DNA from: Ophiosphaerella korrae
Taxonomy: Eukaryota; Ascomycota; Dothideomycetes; Pleosporales; Phaeosphaeriaceae
NCBI GenBank assembly: GCA_028456385.1
Contig: JALNQF010000019.1
Location: 310,001-374,000 of the forward strand
DNA length: 64,000 nt
Reading direction: 5' to 3'
Shown: positions 9,857-20,475 of the stretch, one piece after another
How positions within the stretch are numbered: the first letter of the stretch is position 1
Layout of the letters: each line of letters opens with the position of its first letter
Notes under the pieces: model-generated
Databases searched by the model: none
Seen by the model: only the letters and a program-made list of their open reading frames with translations
What the model was told of the DNA's origin: nothing
Program-made: the position numbers and the translations under genes

Positions 9857-12800
9857 ATGGCGCCGAAGCAAAGGTACGAGCAAGCGATTCTAGAAAGTCA
9901 CGGTGCGCTGGCAAAGCGCATTGACGTGGTTGCGCAGAACGAGGCGAACACGAAAGCGTTGTCAGAGCATGTGCAGGGTGCTGTTGCAGCACCGCGCATG
10001 CAGCTGCGTTGTGGAGTAACACCATTCGCTAACTCTACGGACTAGGTCACAACGAAGTCGGGGAAACGGCGGCCATCAGAACTCAGGATTGTCACCACAG
10101 ACAATGAGCAAATCCCTTTGAGCCCACGTTCTGTCGCATACAGTGCTACCCTGGCCAATGCGGCGTCTACTCTGCAATTGGCCTTAAATGACTTACTGCG
10201 TTCACCTACACCAAGTGCAGCCGCATGCCCATTGTCCGCTTCGATACTTAAACCTTTACCTGGTCGGCCACGTTCTGCTTCCCTTCCGTCATCTCCCGAC
10301 CTACCGGCCGAGTTGCCTGGGTCTATTCTACAAGAGAATCAAGGGTTTTCATCGTGTGTAGACGCCCAAGATATATTACCTGTTCGTCCCATATCCCAGA
10401 ACATACGACCAAGCACGCATCCGTATGACCCTAGTCTTGATGACAGAGAAGCATTTTCTGTATTATTGAATTCGTTCCCAGAGCCTTCTGCTCACAACAG
10501 GAGTGTTCCCAACCTCAGTCATCCACACGGCGAGATGAGGTCGGCACGCAGTGGGAATGCACTCAACCCTAGCGCCATACCGAAGCCAAGTCCGTCAAAG
10601 ATGCAGCAAATGAAATCACTAAACGAAACAAGCTACCGGAGACGTTCAACACCGAACCTAGTGGCATCGCCGTCATCCACCGATAGCAAGCTTACAACAT
10701 GCTCGACATCAACTGTAGGAGATAGTAGCAGCATCTCAGCCATAGCGCGCGTTGGCGCGAACAAAATGTTACAACCATCGCCGTTGATCCTGGAAGGGCA
10801 AGCGAGGACCAGTAAAAATGAGCATCGGCCCAGCCGCCGAAGTGAGGTAAGTAACGTTTGTTTCTATGATCTTGTGTCTTCATTCGCCAAACACCGTGGT
10901 GCATAACCAAACAGTTTCAGACCTTCCGTTTGCCCTCCTTTCCGCCCCGATAAGATTTGTTATGCCTGAGATAGATATCCTCTATGTTTGCTTATTCGCA
11001 TACACCCTGCCTATTTTTCCGGTGGTGTCGTGTTCTGATGTTGTGTAGCGGAGCTTGTCTCCGCACTCTGACGCCCCAACACCACAAGGACTTATGTGCA
11101 CAAAAGTCTTTAGCACATAAACATTACTTCGTTAATGATATATCATTACCCAGATCCTTGTTTGGTTTGATTGCTTTGTAACGGCGAATAGAAACTAATC
11201 GTTCATAGCTTGGCACGGACACCACGCCCACTCCAACGACTACACGTAGCAAGCAGATAGAGGAACTGAAAGCAACTATAGCTACACAGGACCAAACCAT
11301 ATCTACCTTACAGACTCAATTTTCTAGCCTAAGAACATCACATGAGTCTCACGTGGCAAGCCTTACTGACACCCATTCTGCGGAAGTCGCATCTTTGAAG
11401 AATTACGCAAGAGTACTCGAAGAGCAATTAGCGCAACGTCCGAGCTTGCATCACGGTACGTATCATCACATTTTCCCAATCAAATCATGGCGATATTTCG
11501 CGTTGTGACACAGTGATCGCCTAAAGGCTAGTCAAAGCGTGTCTTGTGCGCCTGTAACCATCAAGACACACATCCGCTGATAACCCTCCAGCTTCAAGCA
11601 ACAATCTTTTGTTTCTTCTGGACACTACCGAACCACAGACACCGAGCTGCGAGGCCTCACAGAAAGTAGAAAGCAATTCTGCTGCCTCAATCAGGCCTCC
11701 ACAGAGTCCGTTTGAGAAGCAGCGTTCGCAACAGCGCTCATCAAACAATCTAGAGATGGAAAATCTCAAGCGCAAATTGAGCTCCACGCGTCGACCAGAG
11801 ACGGGGAGTCGGAGCCTGCTCCCTGAGCTCAATCAGTACAAGCAGAATAACGTTGCGCTACAGTAAGTGCTCTCATACAATTGTCGCTAATAGTTCCAGG
11901 AAGTGCTATACTGACTTGGAATTTTTGTGTAGGAAACAGATTGAGTTGCTCATGGCGAAATTGAACGAGTCCAAGAAGAGCGAACGAGCCGCGAAAAGTA
12001 AATGCGATGAATGGCAGGAGAAGGTAGAAGCGGCGGAGAAGGCGGAGACGAATGCTCAAGCATTGCAGAACACAATCGACCATCTTGAAAACCGCCTGGA
12101 GATTGCCAATATTGAGAGGCTCGACGCTCAGGAACAGTTGTTCAATATCCAAGCGCAGAGATCTCCTTTCGATTTTGACTTGCCCAAACTTCAGACAACA
12201 TCAACCTTCAATCAGCAGGCACCAAGTGTAAGTATTATGAGATTCGCACAAGCTTTCATTGTGCACTGCTGTTGACTGAGACTGACCAATCGAAAGGCGG
12301 AAAAAAATGCGCATCTAAGCATGAGCACCATATTTTCTTCCAGCTCTCCAACTAGCCCTGAAATCGAGTCTCAAGAGTTGTCAACTCTTGCCGCATTCAT
12401 TGCCCATATCGAAAGACTCCAAGATCAGGTCCGCCAGAAGGACTCCAAGATCTCTGAACTAGAGTCAACAAAAGAGGAACTAAGACAGAGGCATGAGCAA
12501 CTTGAGCAAGAACAGATAGGCTTGTCCCTACAAATGGATATTCAAAACGATCTTTTAAAGAAAACACGACGAACAGATGCGCAAATCGAGCAGTTGCGAG
12601 CCGCTATCATTGATCGCGAGACTATTATCAGCGACAGGGAGAAGTCGATTCGCGCGCTTGAGAGGCAGCTAGAGCATCATAAGCTTTTGCTAAAAGTCGA
12701 GATTCGAAAACATGCTACAACGATGCTTCACGCTGCTGCTATCGAGGAGGACCCACTTCCCGACCTCAGCACACTCGCCGCGCGAGCAGACATTGACAGG

Positions 12801-14516
12801 TGGATTGAACGATTGCATACGCGAATGAAGAAAGAAAAATTCAATATTGATGATAACGAATCTACCGATGCAGATGAGGCGCAAATAATCAATTTGCGAC
12901 AAGAGATTGACTTCTATGTGAGAGAAATTATTTTCTACAAGCTTGACATCAGGGGTTACAAGAGCGATGTTAAAAAATTGAAAAGAATTACCGCCCAGTT
13001 GGGCAGCTATGGAAGGGCAAGCGATCTTGACTCCGACACATCATCTTTAAGGCCCGCAGCGACGCCTAGTCGGTCTTTGTTTGCTGCTACGACTCCTGAA
13101 CTTGGTACCTCTGACGTGCCATCCCCTGTCCTGGCAACCTCTGTCTCTGAGTCAATTACGATAGGCCACCGCAACACACCATCACAAACCGGGCCACCAG
13201 TCCCTCCAAAGGCGGGTTTACCCAGCAAACAGGTGCCCCCACGGCTGGATTTACGTGTACCCATGACACCTCCAACTCCCACTAGTGAAATAGATGAAAA
13301 TGTAATCGGCGAGGCTGATCAAATGGACGTTGGAGTTTCCCCACGTTCAGTTGCGATGGTCTTGCCTGAAAGAAGGAAACCTACGGTATATTGTCAAAGC
13401 AATATTAACAGTGAGCGCACAATTTAACATATAATTTAGCCCCCGTCACCTGATCAGATGAAGTTTGGCGATTTGTTGACAAACTTCCCTTTGAATACCC
13501 CGGCCGCGCCCCAGAAACGCGAGCGCAGTATGAGCGAATCAGTACTTCCTGTATACAAGACAGCGAACCTACCAGAATGGCCTCTTGGATTCGACATCGA
13601 TGGTACGATGGTAAGCAGTAGGACACGTTCAGCATCAGTATCCGAGTCGAGCAAGGGCAGGGTCACACCTGATCGACCTCCACGCCCACGTATCGGCCTC
13701 TTTGAGTCTCCTCGATCGAAACGTACTGCCATGTTTGTCCCTTCAAGTCCTCCCCAGACCGACGTCATGGCCGAAGCAATCAAATACTCTCCAGATCAAC
13801 AAGCTTTCCTCCAAAGCCGAACTAGATCCCGCAACAACTCGAACGCATCAAGCGTAAATGCACCGCCAACCCGCATGCTACGAGACATCCGCGACAGCGC
13901 CGCAAGCTCCCCCTCCCCACTCCCCCCCGCCGTCTTCCGCTCCCGCGCAGGCTCCGCAAGCTCCACCACAGCCCCAACCCCCGCAACCCTATCATCCCCA
14001 CCCGAACGTAAACTCAGCGGCGCCTCATCCTCCAGCGTCCCCTTCGTCATCGCCATGGGCTCTCCCCATAACCCCGCCACCCAACCCCCGCTCAGACTCA
14101 CAACTCCCACTTCCCGCACCGGCCTCGGCGGGACAATGGCCTCCTTTACCCCCGTCACCACCCCCATTTCCCCAACAGACGCCTCCCGCCCCGACCCCCC
14201 GCCCCGCCCCATGTCCACAAAACTCCCTGCCGCTGCGCCCGCCGCGCCCAGCCGCAAGTTCAGCTTGTCGCGGAAGCAGGACGAGCAGGGTCCGCGCACG
14301 CCATCGCATTCGAGGAATATTAGCGCTGGGAGTATTCGGACGGCAATAAGGCTGCCGAAGAAGGAGGGGCGGATTAGGAAGGATAGTATTAGTATGCCGC
14401 AGCAGAAGGGGGGGGAGGGTGAGATGGCAGGTGCGAATGGGTATGGGGTTGCGGAGGCGATTTGGCCGGATGGGGAGAGGAGAAATAATGGGATGTTGGG
14501 TAGTGCGGTAGTGTAG
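9857..14516 (+). CDS. Large coiled-coil protein of unknown function, seven exons
   Basis: I reconstruct exons 9857-9970, 10046-10846, 11209-11455, 11592-11862, 11933-12227, 12297-13385 and 13440-14516; phases agree throughout and give 1297 aa. The first exon is predicted helical. The second is Ser/Pro-rich. Exons 3-6 encode long heptad-like coiled coil rich in Glu, Gln, Lys and Leu (for example RLQDQVRQKDSKISELEST). The C-terminal 350 residues are disordered, with many SP/TP dipeptides and PPRP-like stretches that suggest phosphorylation and SH3 or similar binding. The layout resembles spindle-pole, septum or polarity scaffolds, but I cannot name a family. The first donor (GTGCAG) is weak. 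The second intron is 362 nt, long for this window, and could hide an exon. The third exon has no ATG of its own and is easy to miss. Confidence 0.7.
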
Positions 14517-15149
14517 TGGTTTATTTGTGTATATATTTAATTTATGTTAGTATGATATCATCGTGTGTATGGGTATCTTGAAATAAATATGTGAATAGTG
14601 GAATTAGAATTTACGAAGTTAGTTGTACCATCCTCAGGACCTGATTGAAGCCTTCCGAGTGGCTAGAGTACCACTGTTGGAGAAAGTGATTGCCTCACGA
14701 AAAGGAGATTTCATTAAAAACCAGGGTTGTGTATGCATAATTTCATTGTACGATATACTGCCCGTTGTTGTGCCTCTCCAGAAGTGAATCTTTAAACCTC
14801 TGAAAGCATTTGGCGCTCATAATGATGAATGCTTCATACAGATGTCCTTCATTATTTCCCACCCTATATTAACTCCTCGTAGCCCTCCAATCAACACGAC
14901 CGTGATAGATAATACAACTACTCTTACGAAAGCTATCACACTCACTTGACGAAACGATATCTGCCGTAAGGGATACCACGTGCCTGGAGCATTTGGCACA
15001 CAATCTTTTGTCACCCTTATTATCCTCCCAAGCGCACCCCTCACAAGGATTCGCCCGAGGGATCACACGACTGCCCACATTTCCAAAACAATTTCGAACC
15101 CTCGGACGACTATCTAACAGCACCTAGAGCTACTGTGGCATCCAAAAAC
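14517..15149. other. Intergenic spacer between two plus-strand genes
   Basis: The stretch is AT-rich just after 14516 (likely transcript end) and otherwise unremarkable. Small minus-strand frames at 14817-15123 have no support. The frame of the next gene is open back to about 15111, but without an ATG before 15150. Confidence 0.45.
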
Positions 15150-15968
15150 ATGGCTCAGTCTCAAGCTATCTGGAAAGCACCAAACGCCCCTCTGAAATCC
15201 GCTCTGAAGAAGTCAGTAAAAATCCAATTACCTTCAGAGGCTGCAAAGACTGGTAATGCACCACCGGGTCCAGGCCTAGTTGGTAATACGCAAAATGCCG
15301 GTTCGCCTGAAAACCCATTTATTGCCAAAAATACCGTTATGAACGAAAGCTTTTCTGCATTTGGTCGTGTTCGTATTAGCAAACAATCACTTAATCTCGG
15401 AAACGATATGATTACCATCGATGTTGGCCAGGGACACGAGAAGCGGGCTTTTACCATTCATAAGAATCTCCTTTGCGCACGTTCGCCCCGTGCTTCGAAG
15501 GCACTGAGCGAGGACCCTGGTAAGAAGGACTTGGATTGGGTCGGTCTTGTCGATCCATGTGTAGTTGATTTATACATTCAACTACTCTATTTCAACAGCA
15601 TACCCAATGTTGGAAACTCCGATTCCGTCGCGTCGACTCAGGATGGGTATACTCTCCTCTGCAAACTCTACTTATTTGCCGTCCGGATGCAAGACACTGT
15701 TTCTCAGAATGCCGTCATTGACGCTACTGTCGACAAATCCAGCTCTACCGAGGTGCTCCCGTCAAGCGAAAGTATCAAGCTCTTGTGCGACTCCAAGGCA
15801 AACAACATTTGCAAATTGATGGTGGATCTGTTCATGCTGAGACAGTCGTTCCCTGTTCCGTTCATGAATGAGCTCCACAGGAAGGTTGGGGTAGGATTAG
15901 CTCCACCAACTCCTTTGTCTAGATCAGATCAGGCACAATTAAAAAGTGAGGATTACCACACGAAGTAG
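15150..15968 (+). CDS. BTB/POZ-like domain protein
   Basis: A single exon of 272 aa from the ATG at 15150 (aacATGG). The first 80 residues are polar and rich in Ala, Pro and Asn. Residues about 85-170 look like a divergent fungal BTB domain: a beta strand ITIDVGQG, then FTIHKNLLCARSPRASKAL, which matches the usual F-x-vHk-x-lL-x-x-x-S-x-x-F pattern, then a DWVGLVDPCVVDLYIQLLYF helix-turn typical of the BTB C-terminus. Fungal stand-alone BTB proteins of this kind may act as Cullin-3 adaptors or oligomerisation modules; most are uncharacterised. The usual Phe after the Ser is replaced, so partner binding is uncertain. No intron is required. Confidence 0.65.
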   Translation: MAQSQAIWKAPNAPLKSALKKSVKIQLPSEAAKTGNAPPGPGLVGNTQNAGSPENPFIAKNTVMNESFSAFGRVRISKQSLNLGNDMITIDVGQGHEKRAFTIHKNLLCARSPRASKALSEDPGKKDLDWVGLVDPCVVDLYIQLLYFNSIPNVGNSDSVASTQDGYTLLCKLYLFAVRMQDTVSQNAVIDATVDKSSSTEVLPSSESIKLLCDSKANNICKLMVDLFMLRQSFPVPFMNELHRKVGVGLAPPTPLSRSDQAQLKSEDYHTK

Positions 15969-16441
15969 GTGAAGGGTGTGGAAGAATAGAATTGGCCGGA
16001 CCAGCCTTGTACCAAGGCGAGGATTTTTTTATATAGCCTGATAGTTCCATCAAATACTAGTTCTTTATAATTATGCTTCAGACTGCAGCTGCTGTTCCGA
16101 GTGTATGGGTTCAGGAATTGGTAGGGTTCAGGGGATGATATCTAACCCTCTTAGAGCGTTGGTAGACCCTTGCCCCGTAGTTGTCGACCCATGGATGTGT
16201 AGTAGAAACTAGTTTCGTTCGTAGGCAGGGTGCCTTCAGCTCTCGGAGTCGGCCGAGTGGCGCTAAGCCGGTCCGGGCCAAGAGCGGGGCTCGGCATCAG
16301 TTTAGCGCTCTGCTCGCCACTCGACGCCCAGCTACCCATATATCACTCACGACTCACCCTCACCTGCCCTGACAACCCTCCTCCACCCAAATACCCCCAA
16401 CCACCACCGCCAAACAGCAGCAGAGCGCTCTAGTCGATCAT
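15969..16441. other. Promoter and leader region of the eIF1 gene
   Basis: No gene is supported. The GC-rich segment around 16240-16310 contains a string like the tRNA-Leu/Ser D-arm (GGCCGAGTGGCGCTAAG), but no B box follows. The last 120 bp before the start codon are very C-rich (CACCCAAATACCCCCAACC), as often seen in highly expressed fungal translation genes. Confidence 0.5.
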
Positions 16442-16923
16442 ATGACCACAGACATCCAGAACCTCAAGTCCTTCGACCCCTTCGCGGAGGCCGATGACAC
16501 TGGTGGAGAGACAAAAACCAGTCAGCAGAATTACATTCACATCCGTATCCAGCGTATGTATACCGCCCCCCCCTGCCCGGTATCGCTCAGGTCTCGAGTC
16601 GAGCCCTCTTCAGCTCTTTACCACTCCTCCCATAACCGTGGCTTTTTGTTTACCGCGCGAGGCTGACCTGACCCCGCACAGAGCGCAATGGTCGCAAGAC
16701 CCTGACAACGGTCCAAGGTCTTCCCAAGAAATTCGACCAGAAGAAGATCCTCAAAGTGATCAAGAAGAAGTTCGCCTGCAATGGCACTGTCGTCTCAGAC
16801 TCGGAGATGGGAGAGGTGATTCAGCTTCAGGGAGACCAGCGCAAGGATGTGCAGGATTTCCTGACAGACAAGAAAGAGGGTCTGGGTCTTGATGGCAAGA
16901 CCATCAAGGTCCACGGCTTTTAA
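16442..16923 (+). CDS. SUI1: Translation initiation factor eIF1 (SUI1)
   Basis: Two exons, 16442-16553 and 16682-16923, joined across a 128 nt intron with GTATGT donor, give 117 aa, close to the usual 108-114 for eIF1. The start MTTDIQNLKSFDPFAEAD is characteristic. The second exon carries the SUI1 fold with IHIRIQQRNGRKTLTTVQG, then KKKFACNGTV and the QLQGDQRKDVQDFL helix. eIF1 binds the 40S subunit near the P site, keeps the scanning complex open and enforces start-codon fidelity. The long C-rich leader and a comparatively long first intron fit a strongly expressed gene. It converges with the DNA ligase gene. Confidence 0.97.
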
Positions 16924-17409
16924 GCGTGCTATGCGCATCGCTGCCGCATCGCCTTTATTGCGAGACTGCAAATCCCGCACTACCCACTCTATCGACACGG
17001 TCGGTATTGGGGGCCAGAAACAAGTCACATGTCCATGTGACTGGTTCGGACGAGGTCGTGCATGCGGCACGATATTGCAGATGCACGCGACAGACGGTTG
17101 CGGCATTTTCTTAATCGTTTGATTGGAGGAGTAGGGACGGACATGTATGTCAGCACCTTAGGCCAGGTACCAACGGTCTTTATCTTATGTGGTGTCCATG
17201 GAGAGGGTATGAATTTGCTCCATCGGGTTTTCTATCTCCATTTTACCCAATGCAAGATGGAATACCGCCATGACTTTGTGCCTTCCCAAACGTGTGACTT
17301 CCTGTTGCAATAACTTCCCGGGCTCTTTACTCGCCATCGTAGATCAACGCTCCAAAATGAAGTAGGTTGGTTGCCCTTACCGTATCGAATTGCCCTGGAT
17401 CCTCACAAA
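16924..17409. other. Convergent intergenic spacer
   Basis: The 486 bp between the eIF1 and DNA ligase stop codons should contain both 3' untranslated regions. Small open frames here lack support. I see no repeat or RNA gene. Confidence 0.45.
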
Positions 17410-20007
17410 TCACTCCATATCTTCCTCTTCGCCCTCAACAACATCATCCTTCGTCGGCGCCTTCGCCTCCTGTTTGCGATACAAGGCCGCCAACTCACCG
17501 GCCTCTGTAGCTTCCTCAATACTCTTATCCTCCCTCACCCTCAAAAACCGCGGAAACCGCGTACTCAGCCCCCGCTCCTCACTCACCAACCCAATCGCCG
17601 CCGTATACGTCGGACTCAACGTCAAATCCGCAAACGCCACTTCCCACACCTCCTGCGGCTCAAACCACACATCCGGCGTGCCCGCGCCCCCATTATACTC
17701 AACATAATGCGGCTTTGCACCTAGCACATTTGCGCAGTCCGGATCGCCCTTGTCGTATTTGGTGCGATTAGCTTTGTAGAATGCGTCGGTGAAGCCGGAC
17801 ATGCATTTTGTTACCGCTTCGAGCTGCCCTGTTTCCGCGTTGCGGATGGCGAGTAGGATCGGTGACCACCATGCTGCTTTGCGGCCGGAGCCGTGGAAGG
17901 CTGCGATGGGGATGAGGTCGAGTGTTTTGGACGTGGTGCTGTAGTCTTTTTTCACTTTGAGCCAGGAGTCGAGGCGTTTGTCGGGCTCGTAGGTGGAGAG
18001 CAGGGCTTTACGGCGTCCGGCGGGTTTTGGGTCGTCGGGGGTGGTGTCGGCGGGTGGTTTTGATTTTCCTTTGGATTTGGCAGGTTTCTTTTTCTTGGGG
18101 GTTGGGGGGAGGGAAGGGGTTTGGGTGGTGGGATCGGCGAGGTCGGGGTTTGGGAGGTTGTCGAGGATTTTAACCATTATGCCTTCGCATTTGGTGTCGA
18201 GTGCGGTTTGGAAGAAGGCTTGTACGGCTTCTACGTCTGCTGATGTGGCGTCTAGACATTTGACCCATGTGAAGGTGTGTGGTATTTCGACAAAGAGGCT
18301 CCTGAGTAGACTTCTCCTTTCTCTGAAGGGCCGGTCAAGTAATTCTTCGCCATTGAGATACATGAGGTCGAAGGAGAATAGACAAACGTCTATTGTGACA
18401 GCGCCAATGGAAACATCTTTCCTTGCTCGATTAGCTAGCGTTTGGAACGTCTTCAGCTCGCCGCTCTCGCGATCGATAGCCACGACTTCTCCCTCGAGGA
18501 TGAAGCTAGATACACCTTCTCCACGTATCTGCGGAACTAGTGCGACTAAGTCGGGGTACTTGTCTGTCATCACCTCCAAATGGCGGGAGAATATTGTCAC
18601 TTTTCCCTTATCGTCGCAATGTACTTGCGCTCTTTGGCCATCGTACTTATACTCACAAGCAAAGTCGCGTCCCTGTAGTTTTGTGAACATCTCGCCCATG
18701 TCACGTGTTATACTCCCCAACATAGGTCGCAAAGGTATATGCAAGGCCAAACCACAGCGCAGAAGTAGCTCCTCGCAGACACTAATCTCGAGTAGTGCGG
18801 GAATGAGGTCGTTGTAGTTTGGTCTGCGGGCGAAGCAGGCTTTGACGATTTCTTCGTTCTTACCGTAGACTTCTGCTAGCTCTTCTTTCTTCAGTTTTGC
18901 AAGATCTTTCGGATCGCGAATCTTAAAGTCTGCGCTTGGTGGTTTCGATAACATGAATGCGCGGGATAATGCTATGAGCATAGTCGTCTTGACGGCACCA
19001 ATCCTGAGATGTTGCACTAATGTTCTAACAATGTAGCGACTCTCTTCTGCACCTCGTGCATCTTGTACTAATCTTTCGACAATGCGCTGTTTGTTCTCCA
19101 CACTGCCATGGCCTTTGCTATTCGCGATCTTGACTAGGGAATCGAACACGCTCTTGATTGTTAGAGGCTTCGGTTTGCGTAGAGTAAACGACTGTTTCCT
19201 TTTTGCCTCAAATGCGACATCCCCTGCATCTCCATACTTGTTGTTCAACACCTTCAAGCCTGCATTATCCAAACCACAGACCTTTTTGAGAGCCTTTGAG
19301 ATTGCCGACCCTCCCAAGCCTAGCTCAAGGTCAATATATGGCGGCGATATTGAATTTGTCGCAAGCCAAACTGCAGATAATAGGCTACCCGGGTCTCCTT
19401 CTATGATTGTCCGTAGTAAGTTGACTAGTGTGTCCACGATCTTTATGCGACTTGTCGTGCTGTTGACAAGTATGAAACACCTTGTGAGGAGAGCATACGT
19501 TGCATGCCCACCATCCGTGACCCAGTGCTTCTGGAGACCTGGGATGTACTTGGATGGGTCGAATTCAAGAGGACTCTGATCGAACGGTATATTTGCAGTG
19601 ATGGCATCTTCTTCCGATGCGGTAGACTGGAGGGACAAGGTATTTTTTTGCTTCGGCAGTATTGCTGCCGTGATATCAGCAGCCTCTGTATTTACAACGT
19701 TGTTGCTAGATGTGTCATGACTAGTAGGCTTCCCAGGGTGCTCGTAAAGCTCATTGGAGCTTGTGCGTCTAGCGTGATGCTCTTGCGGCTGGTCCTCCTT
19801 GTTCCACTCCTCTTGCAATCTTCTAGCATATTCTCCATCTGTCACTGTACTTGCATCCTGAACCGGATGCGATTCATCTTCGTTGTTGGTCCTTGGCGCA
19901 TCCTTAGCCGTTGCTTTGGCAGCTTGTTTGGCAAAGAAGTAGTCTAATTTGAGTACTGGCTGGCTATTTCCATCATTCTTTTTCCGACGTTTCGATGAGC
20001 TACTCAT
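17410..20007 (-). CDS. CDC9: ATP-dependent DNA ligase I (Cdc9)
   Basis: An uninterrupted 865 aa frame. The disordered N-terminus has a basic KRRKK stretch and a PCNA-type peptide VLKLDYFF (residues 18-25), which lacks the usual leading Gln. Residues about 170-410 match the DNA-binding domain of eukaryotic ligases. The adenylation domain has motif I KYDGQR with the catalytic Lys454, then FILEGEVVA, CLFSFDLMYLNGE, EGIMVK (motif IV) and DSWLKVKKDY (motif V). The OB-fold follows, ending with the RFPRFLRVREDK motif typical of ligase I. The enzyme seals Okazaki fragments and excision-repair nicks in the nucleus. A Pro/Lys-rich insert (PPTPKKKKPAKSKGKSK) sits between motifs IV and V and looks like a flexible loop. 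Family assignment is certain. Confidence 0.97.
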   Translation of the reverse strand: MSSSSKRRKKNDGNSQPVLKLDYFFAKQAAKATAKDAPRTNNEDESHPVQDASTVTDGEYARRLQEEWNKEDQPQEHHARRTSSNELYEHPGKPTSHDTSSNNVVNTEAADITAAILPKQKNTLSLQSTASEEDAITANIPFDQSPLEFDPSKYIPGLQKHWVTDGGHATYALLTRCFILVNSTTSRIKIVDTLVNLLRTIIEGDPGSLLSAVWLATNSISPPYIDLELGLGGSAISKALKKVCGLDNAGLKVLNNKYGDAGDVAFEAKRKQSFTLRKPKPLTIKSVFDSLVKIANSKGHGSVENKQRIVERLVQDARGAEESRYIVRTLVQHLRIGAVKTTMLIALSRAFMLSKPPSADFKIRDPKDLAKLKKEELAEVYGKNEEIVKACFARRPNYNDLIPALLEISVCEELLLRCGLALHIPLRPMLGSITRDMGEMFTKLQGRDFACEYKYDGQRAQVHCDDKGKVTIFSRHLEVMTDKYPDLVALVPQIRGEGVSSFILEGEVVAIDRESGELKTFQTLANRARKDVSIGAVTIDVCLFSFDLMYLNGEELLDRPFRERRSLLRSLFVEIPHTFTWVKCLDATSADVEAVQAFFQTALDTKCEGIMVKILDNLPNPDLADPTTQTPSLPPTPKKKKPAKSKGKSKPPADTTPDDPKPAGRRKALLSTYEPDKRLDSWLKVKKDYSTTSKTLDLIPIAAFHGSGRKAAWWSPILLAIRNAETGQLEAVTKCMSGFTDAFYKANRTKYDKGDPDCANVLGAKPHYVEYNGGAGTPDVWFEPQEVWEVAFADLTLSPTYTAAIGLVSEERGLSTRFPRFLRVREDKSIEEATEAGELAALYRKQEAKAPTKDDVVEGEEEDME

Positions 20008-20475
20008 GCTTAGAGGATAATATCAATGCCTTTGAGCATTGCTAATGTGCGGCGATCGGCGCATGGCGCTCACGTCGTGACGTCGGGCGCTATGAACGCG
20101 GATCACCTCATCACGTGCTCCCGCGTCAAAAGCTCGTCTTGGCCCAGTCACTCCTTCTCCCAATTTTCGGTACTCGACCTTCGCCTCGATGCATGTATCA
20201 ACACTCTTGCCATGTCTCCCCGGATGATCACTTAGGTTTTTAGATGGACTACTGGGCGAAGAAGCCTTCGAAACGCGAGTTAGGTTCTTCAACCTAGAAA
20301 GGTAATTTGCATGTCTCACAAGCATAGTTCACCATCCTAATAGCCCGAAAATGTTTTGTGTTCAATTTGGCATCTTTCCCTATCCTCTAGGATTGCCTAA
20401 TTCAAGTACTGTGTTGTTTACGCGTCATCGTTTCGTTAGAAGCAGAGCGATGTCCGAAAGAACCTCCTGTTCACC
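20008..20475. promoter_or_regulatory. Ligase I upstream region with candidate G1/S and CRE-like elements
   Basis: Upstream of the ligase start lie TGACGTC (20078-20084, CRE-like), CACGTG (about 20113-20118), CCCGCGTCAAA (20120-20130, which on the minus strand reads TTTGACGCGGG, like an E2F/MBF site) and ACGCGT (20420-20425, an MluI cell-cycle box). Replication ligase genes are commonly MBF-controlled in ascomycetes. The motifs are visible; their use is an inference. Confidence 0.35.

Noticed and set aside
13796..14349. Long Pro-rich plus frame and Gly-rich minus frame inside the coiled-coil gene's last exon
   Set aside because: Both are shadows created by the C-rich codons of the true frame, which continues through the exon.
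16245..16320. String like the start of a tRNA-Leu or tRNA-Ser (GGCCGAGTGGCGCTAAG)
   Set aside because: No B box or acceptor stem follows in the next 90 bases; it lies in the GC-rich eIF1 promoter. The similar string at about 45783 fails for the same reason.
17993..18817. 274-codon plus-strand frame inside DNA ligase I
   Set aside because: It is the antisense shadow of an unambiguous conserved gene.
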